DNA of 64,000 bases from Flaveria trinervia. Taxonomy: Eukaryota > Streptophyta > Magnoliopsida > Asterales > Asteraceae. The notes beneath the pieces are model-generated. The model was not told the DNA's origin. It saw only the letters and a program-made list of their open reading frames with translations, and made no database searches. The translations under genes were made by a program, and so were the position numbers. Position 1 is the first letter of the stretch. Every line of letters begins with the position of its first letter. Of the stretch, positions 54,791 through 64,000 are shown piece by piece. Where the stretch lies: positions 46,794,395-46,858,394 of the forward strand of contig CM046453.1 of NCBI GenBank assembly GCA_025506515.1. Reading direction: 5' to 3'.

Positions 54791-56293
54791 TGAGTTGATA
54801 CTTGATCTGCTGAAGGGAGCAACATCGTACTCATCTTGCTGAGATGAATGATCTTCTTGATTTAAACATATAAACACATCAACCATTAGTCAATAATCAA
54901 GACAGAAACACATTAACTAAATATAAACATTATGTACATGAGTTTAATACAATATTCAATTACACATGATTTAAATTACATAAACATCTATGCATTACTT
55001 TTGTCCTGAATCATGTGCTCCTCTACTATCGGGGCTGATGTTAAGGCACCTTGATCTTGATTCTTCTTGGTCTGCCTCTCACTAGCTTGTGTGGCACTCG
55101 AAGCAGATGGATCTCCTCCTTCTTCATCGTCTCCTACATCCTCATCATCACCTCCCTCTGTGTCATCCTCTTTATCATCACCTTCATCATCACCATCATC
55201 ACTATCATCATCATCACCATCATCACTATCATCATCATCACCATCATCACCATCTCCCTCTCGGATCTTTAGAGGCTCATCCTTATGCCTTTAAGTTTGA
55301 GCATGATGGTCCTTTTGGCATGCTCCAACTCCTCGATCTTCTTAGTAGATAGCACGTTCTGCTCCTTAAGTTGGGAAATCTCTTGACTTTGAGCAGCCAT
55401 ACGTTGAGCCTGCTCCTCTATCTATTATGCCTACTGAGAGATCTGTTGCGATTGTCCAGCAGTTAGCTCCATTAGCTATCGTAGCTGATCAGTCTTCTCG
55501 TCATCGGCAGCCAACAGCTTAAGCACCATACGATTTAGTGCTGAAAGCTGTTCCTCTACCCTACTGGGAGGTAGAGATGATCCTGAGGGAAAAGATGGGT
55601 GATATGATTGTCCTTCCTGGTGGCTAGTGGTGGCGGTGGAGGTGGCAGTGGTGAATATTTGTGGTGGTGTATGTGTGGGTGGTAATGGATATGCTGTAGT
55701 GGTGGTGGAAGTGGTATGGATGGGTGGTGGAGTGGCTGTAGTGGTGATGGTGGGTGAAGTAATAGTAGTGGTGGTGGTAGCTATGGTGGAGGTGAAGGTA
55801 AATGTGGTACCGACTGGTGGTGTAGTAGTGGTGGTAGCAGTAGTGGCTGAGGTGGTGGTTGTGGCTGTAGCAGAGGTCAATGTGAACTTTATTCTCTTCC
55901 CCTTCTTGCCATAGGGGTGAGCCATTCTCTTCATCCTTGTGCCTTTAGACACTGTGGCTCCCCCTTGGCTGGATAGTGGGTCCGGGATACATGAAGGATC
56001 TGTATCAGCAGCAACAGCATCCCTGGACTGCCCTTGGCATCCACCAATCGCCTGTATACCTCTCTCTGTGGCTACGACACGGCTCCCCACCGTTCGCACC
56101 AGAGACTCTTCCTCTGACTCCTCCTCCTCCATTTGAAAGTCAAGGTGTATAGGAGTTGGTGCGGGTCCACCCTGACCATCCCCACCCTGATCAGTTCATG
56201 ATCATCGCCATCAGAATCATCGGAGGGTAGAACAATTTGCTCTACATCTGAATCACTCTCCTCGTGACACCACTTTAGCCTAGCTGGCGCCAC
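54791..56293 (-). pseudogene. Element H env-like ORF, middle part (low complexity)
   Basis: On the minus strand the reading is broken. 55476-56132 gives a basic nuclear-type run (AHPYGKKGKRIKFTLTS) followed by a long Thr/Ala/Pro-rich stretch and EEQLSALNRMVLKLLAADDE, a likely coiled-coil start. Next to it, 55130-55262 is an ATC/GAT triplet microsatellite encoding an acidic run in the right frame. 56072-56293 begins MAPARLKWCHEESDSDVEQI and is acidic. The bases 54791-55050 show no good frame. Confidence 0.45.
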
Positions 56294-57068
56294 GTAGTCT
56301 TATCTTGCTAAGGGCCCAAACAGTCTATTTACAGGGGGCTTTACCTGCTTGCCCCTGTACACCTTTATTCTCTTGATAGTAGTGTCATCCATGATCTCGA
56401 GAGATACTACATCATGGCTCTCCTTGGGCAGCAAAGGAAGCTTCTCATCTATAATCATCTGCAAAAATCTTGGGTACATACAGAAGCCTTCCTTGCCTTG
56501 GCCTCAAGATTTTCAATCAAGTATGAGAATATCATGTTGGAGAAGCTGAAGGGGTGATTCAGCACCAGTGCCACGTAGGCATTCTAGATTTGGTCCAATA
56601 AGTCATCAAATCCACCCCTTCTTGAAGCAATACACTTCAATATAACATGAGCTAGGTACTTGAACTGGGGACACAGGTTGCTTTTATTGAGCACACCTGC
56701 ATTTATGTCCCCAGAGTACCTCATCAAAAGAAAGCATCCCCTTACGGTAAGAGGATGTAGTCTGGTGGGATAAGTAGCATCATCTCCCAAATCAAGAACC
56801 CATCTCAGATCAGCTGCTGTGACCTCGATCTCTTAGCCAATTATGGAGCTATGTATACTGTAGGGCTCAGTCGATCAGTCAATAGAAGCACCTTCCTAAA
56901 AGGCCTGTTGTATCGACCTGTAAGGTGTGCACGATGTAGATATTGCTCGATAAATCCTCAATCTCTTTAGAAAAGAAATATGCCAGCAAACTCGGCAGCA
57001 CTCCGAGTTGTGGCATCCAAGTAAGCACAAATATTGTGCTTGGTGTTGATGGTCCACCGATCTGCCAT
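56294..57068 (-). pseudogene. Element H env-like ORF, N-terminal part
   Basis: The ATG at 57068 (minus) opens MADRWTINTKHNICAYLDAT and aligns with the openings of the A (372) and G (43743) copies. A stop after GIFLF near 56965 breaks it. The reading continues KEIEDLSSNIYIVHTLQVD (frame near 56879-57094) and then LHPLTVRGCFLLMRYSGDIN, NLCPQFKYLAHVILKCIASR and GGFDDLLDQI (56584-56790). This corresponds to WKFLLHIVLQCL.. and GGWDQI.. of the G copy. It is the shared N-terminal domain, broken by one stop and at least one shift. Confidence 0.6.
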
Positions 57069-57139
57069 AAATCTGTAACACAAGACACATACATATTAGA
57101 TCAGCACATAACAGAAACCAATTCACTCTAAACTATTTG

Positions 57140-58040
57140 AGATCAGTCTTGTTCAATCGTGCGATTGAACCATACGACTGAGTTCAGTCTGTTGACTTAT
57201 CATGCGATTGAGTTCAATCGGGCAACTGATTCAGCGACTGAGTTCAGTCGGGTGACTGAGCCAGCGACTGAGTTCAGTCGGGTGACTGAGCCTTCGACTG
57301 GGTTTAGTCGGGTGACTAAGCTCATATGCCTCGTTTAATCGGCCGACTGAGTCATTCGCCCAGCTCAGTCGTACGATTGAAGTTCATCAATGTGACCATT
57401 CGCATGACGGACTGTCTGTTCGATTGAAATTCAAATTTTGAGCAAATCTTAATATTAGACATCGTGGTTTGGCTCATTAGACTCGCAATCACCCTACTTA
57501 GCACCTAATAACCTTGATTTCAACATTTTACTTAGTTTTATTAGTTTATTAATCCAACTAAGTCTTGGTTCTATGTTAGGGCCGAATTCAGTCATCTAGG
57601 GCACAAAACGATTTCCCTTTGAGTAGATTGCACCGCATTGTACCTGTATAAACACTATCGATCGACAGAATACAGCAATTTGAAGTCAAGCAAGGTCAAA
57701 GGAAAATCGGGCAGAGTAACGGCACTATCGGGCGATTTTAGGCGAATGAGGAGTGATAAGCGTATGCGACCGACTTTTGCCCTATTTATACTAAATCTGG
57801 TTTCAATCGGGGTGCTCTTTTCATTCGCGCGATTGGATCTTAGTCGTGCGATTGGTTCAGTCGATCACATTCAGTCGGCCGACTAGGTTTTAGTCGGGCG
57901 ACTGACTCATTCGGTCAACCCCATTCAGGCGATTGGCTCAATCTTGTAAGCCAGTCGTGTGTATGGTTTATACTCATGCTCCATTCAGTTTACTGGTTCA
58001 TAAGTATGGTCCAATCGTACCACTGGTCCATACTTATGAT
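57140..58040 (-). repeat. Palindromic word array in the spacer of H
   Basis: Two clusters (57140-57430 and 57820-58040) hold many GACTGAGTTCAGTCG, GGGTGACTGAGCC and CAGTCGTGCGATTG words. The unit GCGACTGAGTTCAGTCGGGT is repeated almost in tandem at 57230-57310. The vocabulary is that of the H LTR, 4 kb away. Confidence 0.7.
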
Positions 58041-58103
58041 TATGACTCTATGACCATTTGACACTTAATTCCTTTTAACTATTATTAAACATTTTGAGCA
58101 TTC

Positions 58104-58209
58104 GATCATCTCAGACATGACCATTTTAATTTAGACAACTTTTGATCACCTCAGACGTGATCTTTTTAAAGCTATTTGAAAACCCATTGGGTCACCTCAG
58201 ACGTGACCC
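58104..58209 (-). repeat. Array of constant-loop hairpins (H)
   Basis: Read on the plus strand, GATCAT-CTCAGAC-ATGACC (58104-58122), GATCAC-CTCAGAC-GTGATC (58144-58162) and GGGTCAC-CTCAGAC-GTGACCC (58189-58209, perfect 7-bp stem) are spaced 40 and 45 bp. A fourth loop, CTCAGAC, near 58226 has lost its stem. The loop is invariant while the stems vary in matched fashion. It corresponds to 46599-46741 in H'. Confidence 0.75.
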
Positions 58210-59165
58210 TTTTTAGTGAGTAGATCTCAGACAGAATTCCAATATGTAGTCCGAATTTTAACAACTAAACTGACAAACGTAAACAAATGAAACTACTAGA
58301 ACTAAAGGGCAGAATTTAAAACATATTTTTGTTATTTTGTGTGAGGTGGAAATCCTAAGATAGAATTCAAACAGATTTATTTCTTGAACAGGCAGCTTTA
58401 AGTTATTTTGACCATAAGTAGAACGATTCATTATGGAATCATACAAGTAAATCGAATTATTCGGAACATGCTACCAAAATCTTTTGATGCTAGATTGTTG
58501 TTTGATTGCTCCAACAACATAGGTTATTAGTTTGATTGCTTTTTGTATTTTTTATCATGTGCTTTGCTCATATTTTGGTCATCCGTACACATTTGTGGCA
58601 TTTATTCTGCTCGTCACCCCTTATTGGAACTCTGTTGATTGTGTTAACCAGGATAAGATGATAACCCACAGCTTGTTGAACAACTTAGTTTGATCTTGAG
58701 ATCACCAGCAAGGTCTACTTATCTATTGTGTTGAATCTACCGACATATCATCTAATGGTCTAGCAACCTCTAGGTCTACTTTCTCCGTGTTATCTTAGTA
58801 ATAGCTAGTTTTACTATCATTTTTCCCTTTATTTTTGCTTAGACTTCTCAGACTTATACTTTGAATTTTGCATCTAATTCAATTTAAATCTTTTTAAAGT
58901 CCCAAATTCTTTGTTCCTGGAACAACTATTATTTTCCATAGTAGTTGAATCAATATCTCAGATACGATCTTATTTCTTTTAACTTGCCTGTTCTCCTCCC
59001 TCTCCCTTTTTTTAATACTAACTTAACCTATTCTCCCTTTAAAATTCTAAAACCGTAAAAGATTTGCGTTTTTAGGATTTTAATAGGCGAAGAAATAAAA
59101 CCACTAAAATTAATTAAATAAAATAGAATAAAATCAAAGAAAATAAAAGAAAAATGGACTCGACG

Positions 59166-59730
59166 CATCGGACTAAACATGTTCATCTTCTGGAATAACA
59201 CCACTTTTCTTTTTAACGTCGTTGACCTCTAACAGATATAGAAAACGTGGTTTATCAAACGCTTTTGTGTAGAGGACAGCACGTTGAAAATCCGTATTTA
59301 TTTTAACCACATCGATTAAATGTTTTTCAAAGCAATCACGTATAAAATGATATTTAATCCCGATGTGTTTGGTTTTAGGATGTTGGACTGGATTTTTAGT
59401 TACGGCTATTGCAGCAGAATTATCAACAAATATAGGAGTATTTGAGAATTGCAAACCGTAGTCCCGCATTTGCTGTTGAATCCAGATAATTTATGAACAG
59501 CAACTTGCAGCAGCAACATATTCGGCTTCACAGGTTGATAGAGCAATCGAGGTCTGCTTCTTACACTGCCAGGTTACTGATCTCCTTCCAAAGAATTGAC
59601 ATCCTGCTGATGTGGACTTGCAGTTCATTTTGCATCTGCCATAATCCGAGTCACTATACACGGTAAGCTCAAAGTCATCATCATGAGGATACCACAACCC
59701 TAGTGTTGGTGTACCGTTCAGATAATGAAA
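59166..59730 (-). pseudogene. Element H RNase H (one frame break)
   Basis: On the minus strand YPHDDDFELTVYSDSDYGRC and STCEAEYVAAASCCS (59491-59697) carry the catalytic Asp and Glu of Copia RNase H. After a TAA near 59490, MRDYGLQFSNTPIFVDNSAA and HPKTKHIGIKYHFIRDCFEK (59173-59469) complete the domain, with DNSAA as a further acidic site. One stop separates the halves in the same frame region. The pol stop is near 59173. Confidence 0.85.
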
Positions 59731-60640
59731 TATCCTTTTAACCCCTATAAGATGGTTAACTTTTGGTTTTGCCTAATATCTTGAACAAAGACACGTCACA
59801 TACATGATATCAGGTCTTGAGGCAGTGAGGTACATGAGGGATCCAATCATTCCTCGGTACATGGTGGCATCAACCAGATCACCATTCTCGTCAGGTGCTA
59901 CATCATGGTTTGTAGCAAGTGGAGTCCCAGCTACGGAAGCATTCTCCATGTCAAACCGACCGAGAATATCCCCTACATACTTGGTCTGATGTAGAAATAT
60001 CCCCTTTGGTGATTGATCCACCTGTAACCCGAGAAAGAATTGCATCTCTCCCATGGCACTCATTTCAAATTCTGCCTTCATTACTTCTTCAAATTCTTTA
60101 CATAAGTCTTCGTTCTTGGAACCGAAGATTATGTCATCAACATAAATCTGAACAAGCAGTAGATCACCATCCTTTTCTTTGATGAACAGTGTACAGTCAA
60201 CTACACCTCTGTGAAATCTGTGTCTCACAAGGTGCGTTGAGAGTTTTTCATACCATGCTCTTAGGGCTTGGTGAATCCCGTAAAGAGCCTTATCCAGTTT
60301 TAAACTCTGTCCCGATGACACGGATCCTCGAATCCCTCGAGTTGGCTGACGTACACTATTTCTCGGATTTCACCATGAAGGAATGCACTTTTAACATCAA
60401 GCTGATAGACTTTAATCTTCATATACGATGCATAGGCTAGGAAGATATGGATGACTTCCATTCTTGCCACGGGTGCAAACACTTCGTTGTAATCAATTCC
60501 ATCGACTTGTCGAAATCCTTGAACTACAGGTCGAGACTTGTTCCTGATTTTAACCCCTTGGTCATCTTTCTTGCATTTTAAGACCCATTTGGTGCCAATG
60601 ACCTTAGCACCTTTAGGTCTATCCACCAGTGTCCATACAC
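59731..60640 (-). pseudogene. Element H reverse transcriptase (one frameshift)
   Basis: On the minus strand 60300-60626 reads GAKVIGTKWVLKCKKDDQGV, NEVFAPVARMEVIHIFLAYA and YQLDVKSAFLHGEIREIVYV. A frameshift near 60305 leads to 59773-60321 with LKLDKALYGIHQALRAWYEK, the catalytic YVDDIIFGSKNEDLCKEFEE, MSAMGEMQFFLGLQVDQSPK and IGSLMYLTASRPDIMYVTCL. This is the best preserved RT of the window. A stop near 59775 follows SRY. Confidence 0.85.
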
Positions 60641-61090
60641 CTAACTTCTTAAACTAAAGAAGTTCTTCTTGCATGGCACTCATCCATGCCTCATCATTTA
60701 GGGCTTCACTAACATATTTGGCTCAAACTAAGACATAAAACAGTGATATGCACCATCGTGAAGGTATCCCTTTTCCATTACCGAGGTGTAATCAGCTGCA
60801 TAGAGCTGATTTCTTGTCTGAACTCCTGATCTGACATCCCCAATGACATTTTCCAGAGGATGATAGGCATTGAGGCATGATCTAGGAGTGGTGGGAACAA
60901 CTACCTCGGAATCAAGATTATGAACGCTTGGTTCCGTATCTGAGGCAGTAGGAGTGTGAGGTTCTGAAGACTCAGAGGCATCAATGTCAGATGCTTGTAG
61001 ACTTGCAGTAGTAGGAACCTATTCCTCCTGATCATTCTCCACAGCTTCATCATTAGAAGAGGAGTCACTTACCTCGAGTGCTCCCCCTAA
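60641..61090 (-). pseudogene. Element H integrase-RT linker
   Basis: On the minus strand an acidic, Ser/Glu-rich linker can be read in pieces, including EALNDEAWMSAMQEELLQF-like wording near 60655-60720, just before RT. Stops near 60657 and 61084 interrupt it. Such linkers vary freely in Copia pol. Confidence 0.5.
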
Positions 61091-62337
61091 TTAACTAGGC
61101 AACTCACCTTGTGAACCAGATATTGTAGAGTCTTTTGTTAGTGTGTTTAAGACATCATACATCATTTTGGTTGCTAACTCATCTTCAGAAGTGGAGAGAG
61201 GAATGTTGAAGGACTTGAAGAATCCATCATAGTCGAAAAAGAATGCGGGTCCTTTTTCAGCAGGAGGGGTGGTGTATCTCTGAATATCGACGTTACACCA
61301 CACTTCTGCTTGACCCGTTGAGTTGTTGTAAACTCTTTTATTTGGTATGTTGTATCCTAGAAAGATTCCCTCTTCAGCCTTCTCGCTAAACTTGCCTTCC
61401 TGAGTTTTCTTCAGCAATGTACATGGTGCGCCAAACGGTTCGAGGTACTTCGGATTATGTTTACATCGTTGTAGCAACTCGTAACATGTTTTTCCGTGTC
61501 GTTTAACCACGAAGACTCGATTCAAGGTGTACCATGCATTTGCCACTGCCTCGTTCCAGAACTGGATAGGCAGTTTCGAGTCTGCTAGCATCATCCTGGC
61601 AGTCTCTATTAAGCTTTTGTTCTTTCTTTCAGCAACCCCGTTCATCTATGGAGTGTAAACAGATGTGAACTGATGTACGATTCCCTTTTCTTTGCATAAT
61701 GCCTCCATCCATTGATTCTTGAACTCTGTTCTGTTGTCTGAGCATACTTGTCTTACCTTCAGCTTGTAGAGGGACTCTAACGTAGTTACTAACTCTTTGA
61801 ATGACTCAAATGTCTCAGATTTAGATTTTAGAAACATTACCCAAGAGAATCTTGAGTAGTCATCTGTAACTACATAGCAATACAAGTCACCGGTGATGCT
61901 CCTTGTACTAACTGGACCAAACAGATCCATGTGAAGAAGCTCAAGAGGCAGTTCTATGGAGTGAACTTTCTTTGCCTTATGAGACTTCTTAGTCTGTTTT
62001 TTCAATCTTGGTTACGTATTCATTTCATTAATCTAATAAGGCGAGCTAAAGGCTTTCTTGCAGGCGACACAAAATTTGGTTGTTGGAAGTTTTTGACATT
62101 TACTCCTCGCACTAGATCATTCTGGATCAAGTGGTTTATCTTTCGTGGATTGATGTACCCCATTCTCCTATGCCAGGAGATAGAATCCTTTTCAGTAGCT
62201 TTTGACAAGAAGCACTGAACTTGATGATCCGTTGAGGTGGCCTTTGATAGATCCAAGATGTAAAGGTCATTATATCTTGAGGCTGACATTAAGACTTGGT
62301 CCTCCGGGAACACATAATCCTTTTCAGGACATAGCAC
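61091..62337 (-). pseudogene. Element H integrase (one in-frame stop)
   Basis: On the minus strand 62020-62337 shows the gag-pre-integrase block SISWHRRMGYINPRKINHLI, with Tyr at the usual second His of the HHCC motif. The CVACKKA knuckle is in a shifted frame near 62060-62085. The core 61646-62005 has LLHMDLFGPVSTR (first Asp), YVVTDDYSRFSWVMFLKSKS (second Asp) and CSDNRTEFKN. A TAG near 61646 is followed in frame by MNGVAERKNKSLIETARMML with the Glu (61091-61645) and EEGIFLGYNIPNKRVYN. All three catalytic residues are present, but one stop and one shift break it. Confidence 0.85.
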
Positions 62338-62620
62338 TTCTTATTGTCAAAAACTACCTTAAATCCCTTGTCACATATTTGGGAAACAGAAAGCAAATTA
62401 CTTTGAAGTTGTTGAACATAATTTACCTTGTCAAACTTCACTTTCTGATTCCCTACTTCCCCTTGAGCTGTGATATACCCTCCTTTGTTTCCAGCAAATG
62501 AAACATGACCTCCTTTTATTTGTTTGACGTTTGACAGGAGTGCTCGGTTCCCAGTCATGTGTCTGGATGCTCCGCTGTCTACAATCCAAGTGTTTGTTTC
62601 GGCACTATAGCGAACACCCT
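62338..62620 (-). pseudogene. Element H protease
   Basis: On the minus strand NTWIVDSGASRHMTGNRALL near 62525-62600 is the aspartic protease site with an intact Asp-Ser-Gly. KGGYITAQGEVGNQKVKFDK and LQSNLLSVSQICDKGFKVVF continue it to about 62350. A frame change near 62335-62345 separates it from the integrase. The site itself looks intact. The enzyme would cut the gag-pol polyprotein. Confidence 0.8.
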
Positions 62621-64000
62621 ACACATTCAATTAAAAACATTAGTTAAGGTGAGGGACCCAAGCCTTAACCAGCTTGGGTGTCCCAGAGGCATCACACATC
62701 ATAAATTCTACCCATTGTCCATTAGAGGATGAGGGAAGATCATTTGTCTTCTTGTTCTCATTACCAGAAATTGAAATAGACTTTTCTTTCCATAAGCCAG
62801 CTTTGTGTAAGGCTTGTTTATGGTAAACAGACGACTGGCTAATGGGTTGAACTTTAGGTTCACTAACCCTTTTTGGTGGAGTCATGGATCTCCTTTTGAA
62901 GAGCTAGGTTTAGTGTCATAAAGTTCAATTTTCTACCTTGGAGTCTGATAATAAGGACAAGTAGATGCGATATGTCCATACTTTCCATAGTTGTAGTATG
63001 ATCTACTTTCGACATGATGGAGTACCTGTTTCTGAGGAGAAGTGTGTGACACACGTGTAACTTTATTCAATTTGGGTTTAGACACTTCTTGTTTCGATGT
63101 TTTAACTTGTTTAACAAAATTAATTGTTTGAACCTTGTTAACATATTTACCATTTTGTTTACCTGGACTTGGACATGATGCACGTGTTTGGTTAACATAT
63201 ATGGTCTTTTTGGGTTCAGACTTAGACGAGGTTGAACCTGACTTTATATTAACCTTTTCAAATTGTTCATCCAGATTCACCATAGGCATTTTACCTTTTG
63301 ATTTAGAAGTGGACTCCTTTTGTTTAGTGCTAGATGCATTTGGTTTACATGTGGAATCTGGATCACTTACAAGAGGAGTGGACACCACATGATCCTGATT
63401 GGGTTGTTATTTATTGGTTTGCTTTTGGCATTCAATAAGGTCTCATGTGGTGGTGGAACCATTTTATAACCCAAACCCTCCCCGTTGTTATGTTCTCTCA
63501 CTAAGTGCTGAACTATGTGAGAAGAACTAGTCCAACTATGTAGTTTTTGTTTTAATGAATTTACTTCTACTTCCAAAACTGTTTTTTGTTTCTTAGTGTC
63601 TTCTAGGGAGTTTAGATAGAACTTAATGTCATTAGCTTGTTTAAAAGCTACAACTTTAGTTTCCCTAAGTTGTTTATTCAAAAGTTCTATCTTTTCTATA
63701 TAATTGTGCTCATTTTGTTTTAAAACTCTATTTGCTTCTGTGCACAGTTGCAAGTCCTTTACTAAGCTATCATTGTGATCTAATAACCTAGAGAATTTCA
63801 AATCAATGCTTTCCCTAAATTTATTACATTCAACACAAGCATGATTATTAATTAATTGATTTGTAGTACTTACCTGAAAGGGTGCGGTTGAATCAGCCAT
63901 CAAAGCAGAGTCTGACTTTTCTAGTTCTGGTGATTCTGAACTTGTTGAACGTGTCCCTTCTTCAGCCAGGTGATCAACCAAAGTTGCAGTTTCTTCATTA
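62621..64000 (-). pseudogene. Element H gag, C-terminal part (runs off the window)
   Basis: On the minus strand 63367-63981 encodes an acidic start, then a long coiled coil (DHNDSLVKDLQLCTEANRVL, EKIELLNKQLRETKVVAFKQ, NDIKFYLNSLEDTKKQKTVL) and YKMVPPPHETLLN. A frame change near 63400 leads to 62933-63388, a Lys-rich stretch with a degenerate zinc knuckle, YYNYGKYGHIASTC (first two Cys replaced by Tyr). 62640-62885 continues to ASGTPKLVKAWVPHLN before a stop near 62640. The capsid half is beyond 64000. This gag pattern is typical of SIRE elements. Confidence 0.75.

Larger units (their letters stand above)
57069..59165 (-). other. Spacer between pol and env-like ORF of element H
   Basis: About 2.1 kb without recognisable genes. 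It contains the palindromic word array (57140-58040) and the hairpin array (58104-58209), both described separately. The part 58480-59165 is AT-rich with no ordered structure that I can see. The small ORFs here do not look like protein. Confidence 0.6.
52885..64000 (-). mobile_element. Element H: SIRE-type Copia with gag, pol and env-like ORF
   Basis: On the minus strand the window contains gag, protease, integrase, RT, RNase H, a 2.1-kb spacer, a 3.4-kb env-like ORF, a PPT and the 3' LTR, over 11.1 kb. The 5' LTR and the gag start lie beyond 64000. It is the most complete SIRE-type copy here, yet each gene has at least one stop or shift. Its LTR inserted in or joined the LTR of Gypsy I. Confidence 0.85.

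Noticed and set aside
55051..55352. Overlapping plus-strand ORFs rich in Ile/Thr, Ser/Pro and His
   Set aside because: They are three frames of one ATC-type triplet microsatellite inside the minus-strand env-like ORF, not genes.
55627..55914. Val/Gly-rich plus-strand ORF of 95 residues
   Set aside because: It is the antisense of the Thr-rich low-complexity part of the env-like ORF of H.

Overview
This window looks like intergenic, repeat-dominated nuclear DNA of a flowering plant, most likely of the daisy family (Asteraceae). The reasons are the pile of nested LTR retrotransposons, the plant initiator tRNA-Met primer-binding sites, the chromodomain Gypsy lineage, and SIRE/Maximus-type Copia elements with a large env-like third ORF whose wording I associate with Asteraceae genomes. 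Species is not determinable from the sequence. I see no host protein gene, no functional tRNA or rRNA gene, no CRISPR array and no bacterial-type operon. Every recognisable coding stretch belongs to a retrotransposon, and almost all are broken by frameshifts or stops.

Layout. 1-4787: 3' half of a SIRE-type Copia (element A, + strand; env-like ORF and 3' LTR), inserted in a Copia pol gene. 4788-9408: the rest of that host Copia (B, +) with its 3' LTR. 9409-9654 and 17710-18308: two pieces of the 3' LTR of a minus-strand SIRE-like Copia (D, body 18309-27480), split by a complete Copia (C, + strand, 9655-17709, perfect 5-bp target duplication AGAAC). 27481-27638 and 38174-38743: remnant of another B-type Copia (F, minus), split by a complete Gypsy of chromovirus/Tekay type (E, minus strand, 27639-38168, perfect target duplication ATTTA). 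E carries a solo LTR (K, 31498-31977, target duplication ATTGT). 38744-46439: a 5'-truncated SIRE-type Copia with env-like ORF (G, minus). 46440-48070: an internally deleted SIRE copy (H', +). 48071-52884: 3' part of a chromodomain Gypsy (I, +), interrupted by a solo Gypsy LTR (J, 50028-52058). 52885-64000: a SIRE-type Copia with gag, pol, spacer, env-like ORF and 3' LTR (H, minus), whose 5' end lies outside the window.

How the parts work together. In each element gag forms the particle, protease cuts the polyprotein, reverse transcriptase/RNase H copies the RNA from the tRNA primer and polypurine tract, and integrase inserts the copy. The LTRs carry promoter and polyadenylation signals. The nesting gives a relative order: C and B are younger than D; A is younger than B; E is younger than F; K is younger than E; J is younger than I. 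Most copies look dead.

The most unusual structure is not a gene. Each of the four SIRE-type elements carries its own vocabulary of short imperfect palindromes, scattered in the LTR upstream of the TATA box and again in the non-coding spacer behind pol. The H-type elements also carry a row of about 40-bp-spaced hairpins with a constant 7-nt loop (CTCAGAC on + in H, GTCTGAG in H') and stems that change in compensatory fashion. Coordinates of broken ORFs are approximate because frames shift repeatedly. All similarity statements come from reading the sequence, not from database searches.
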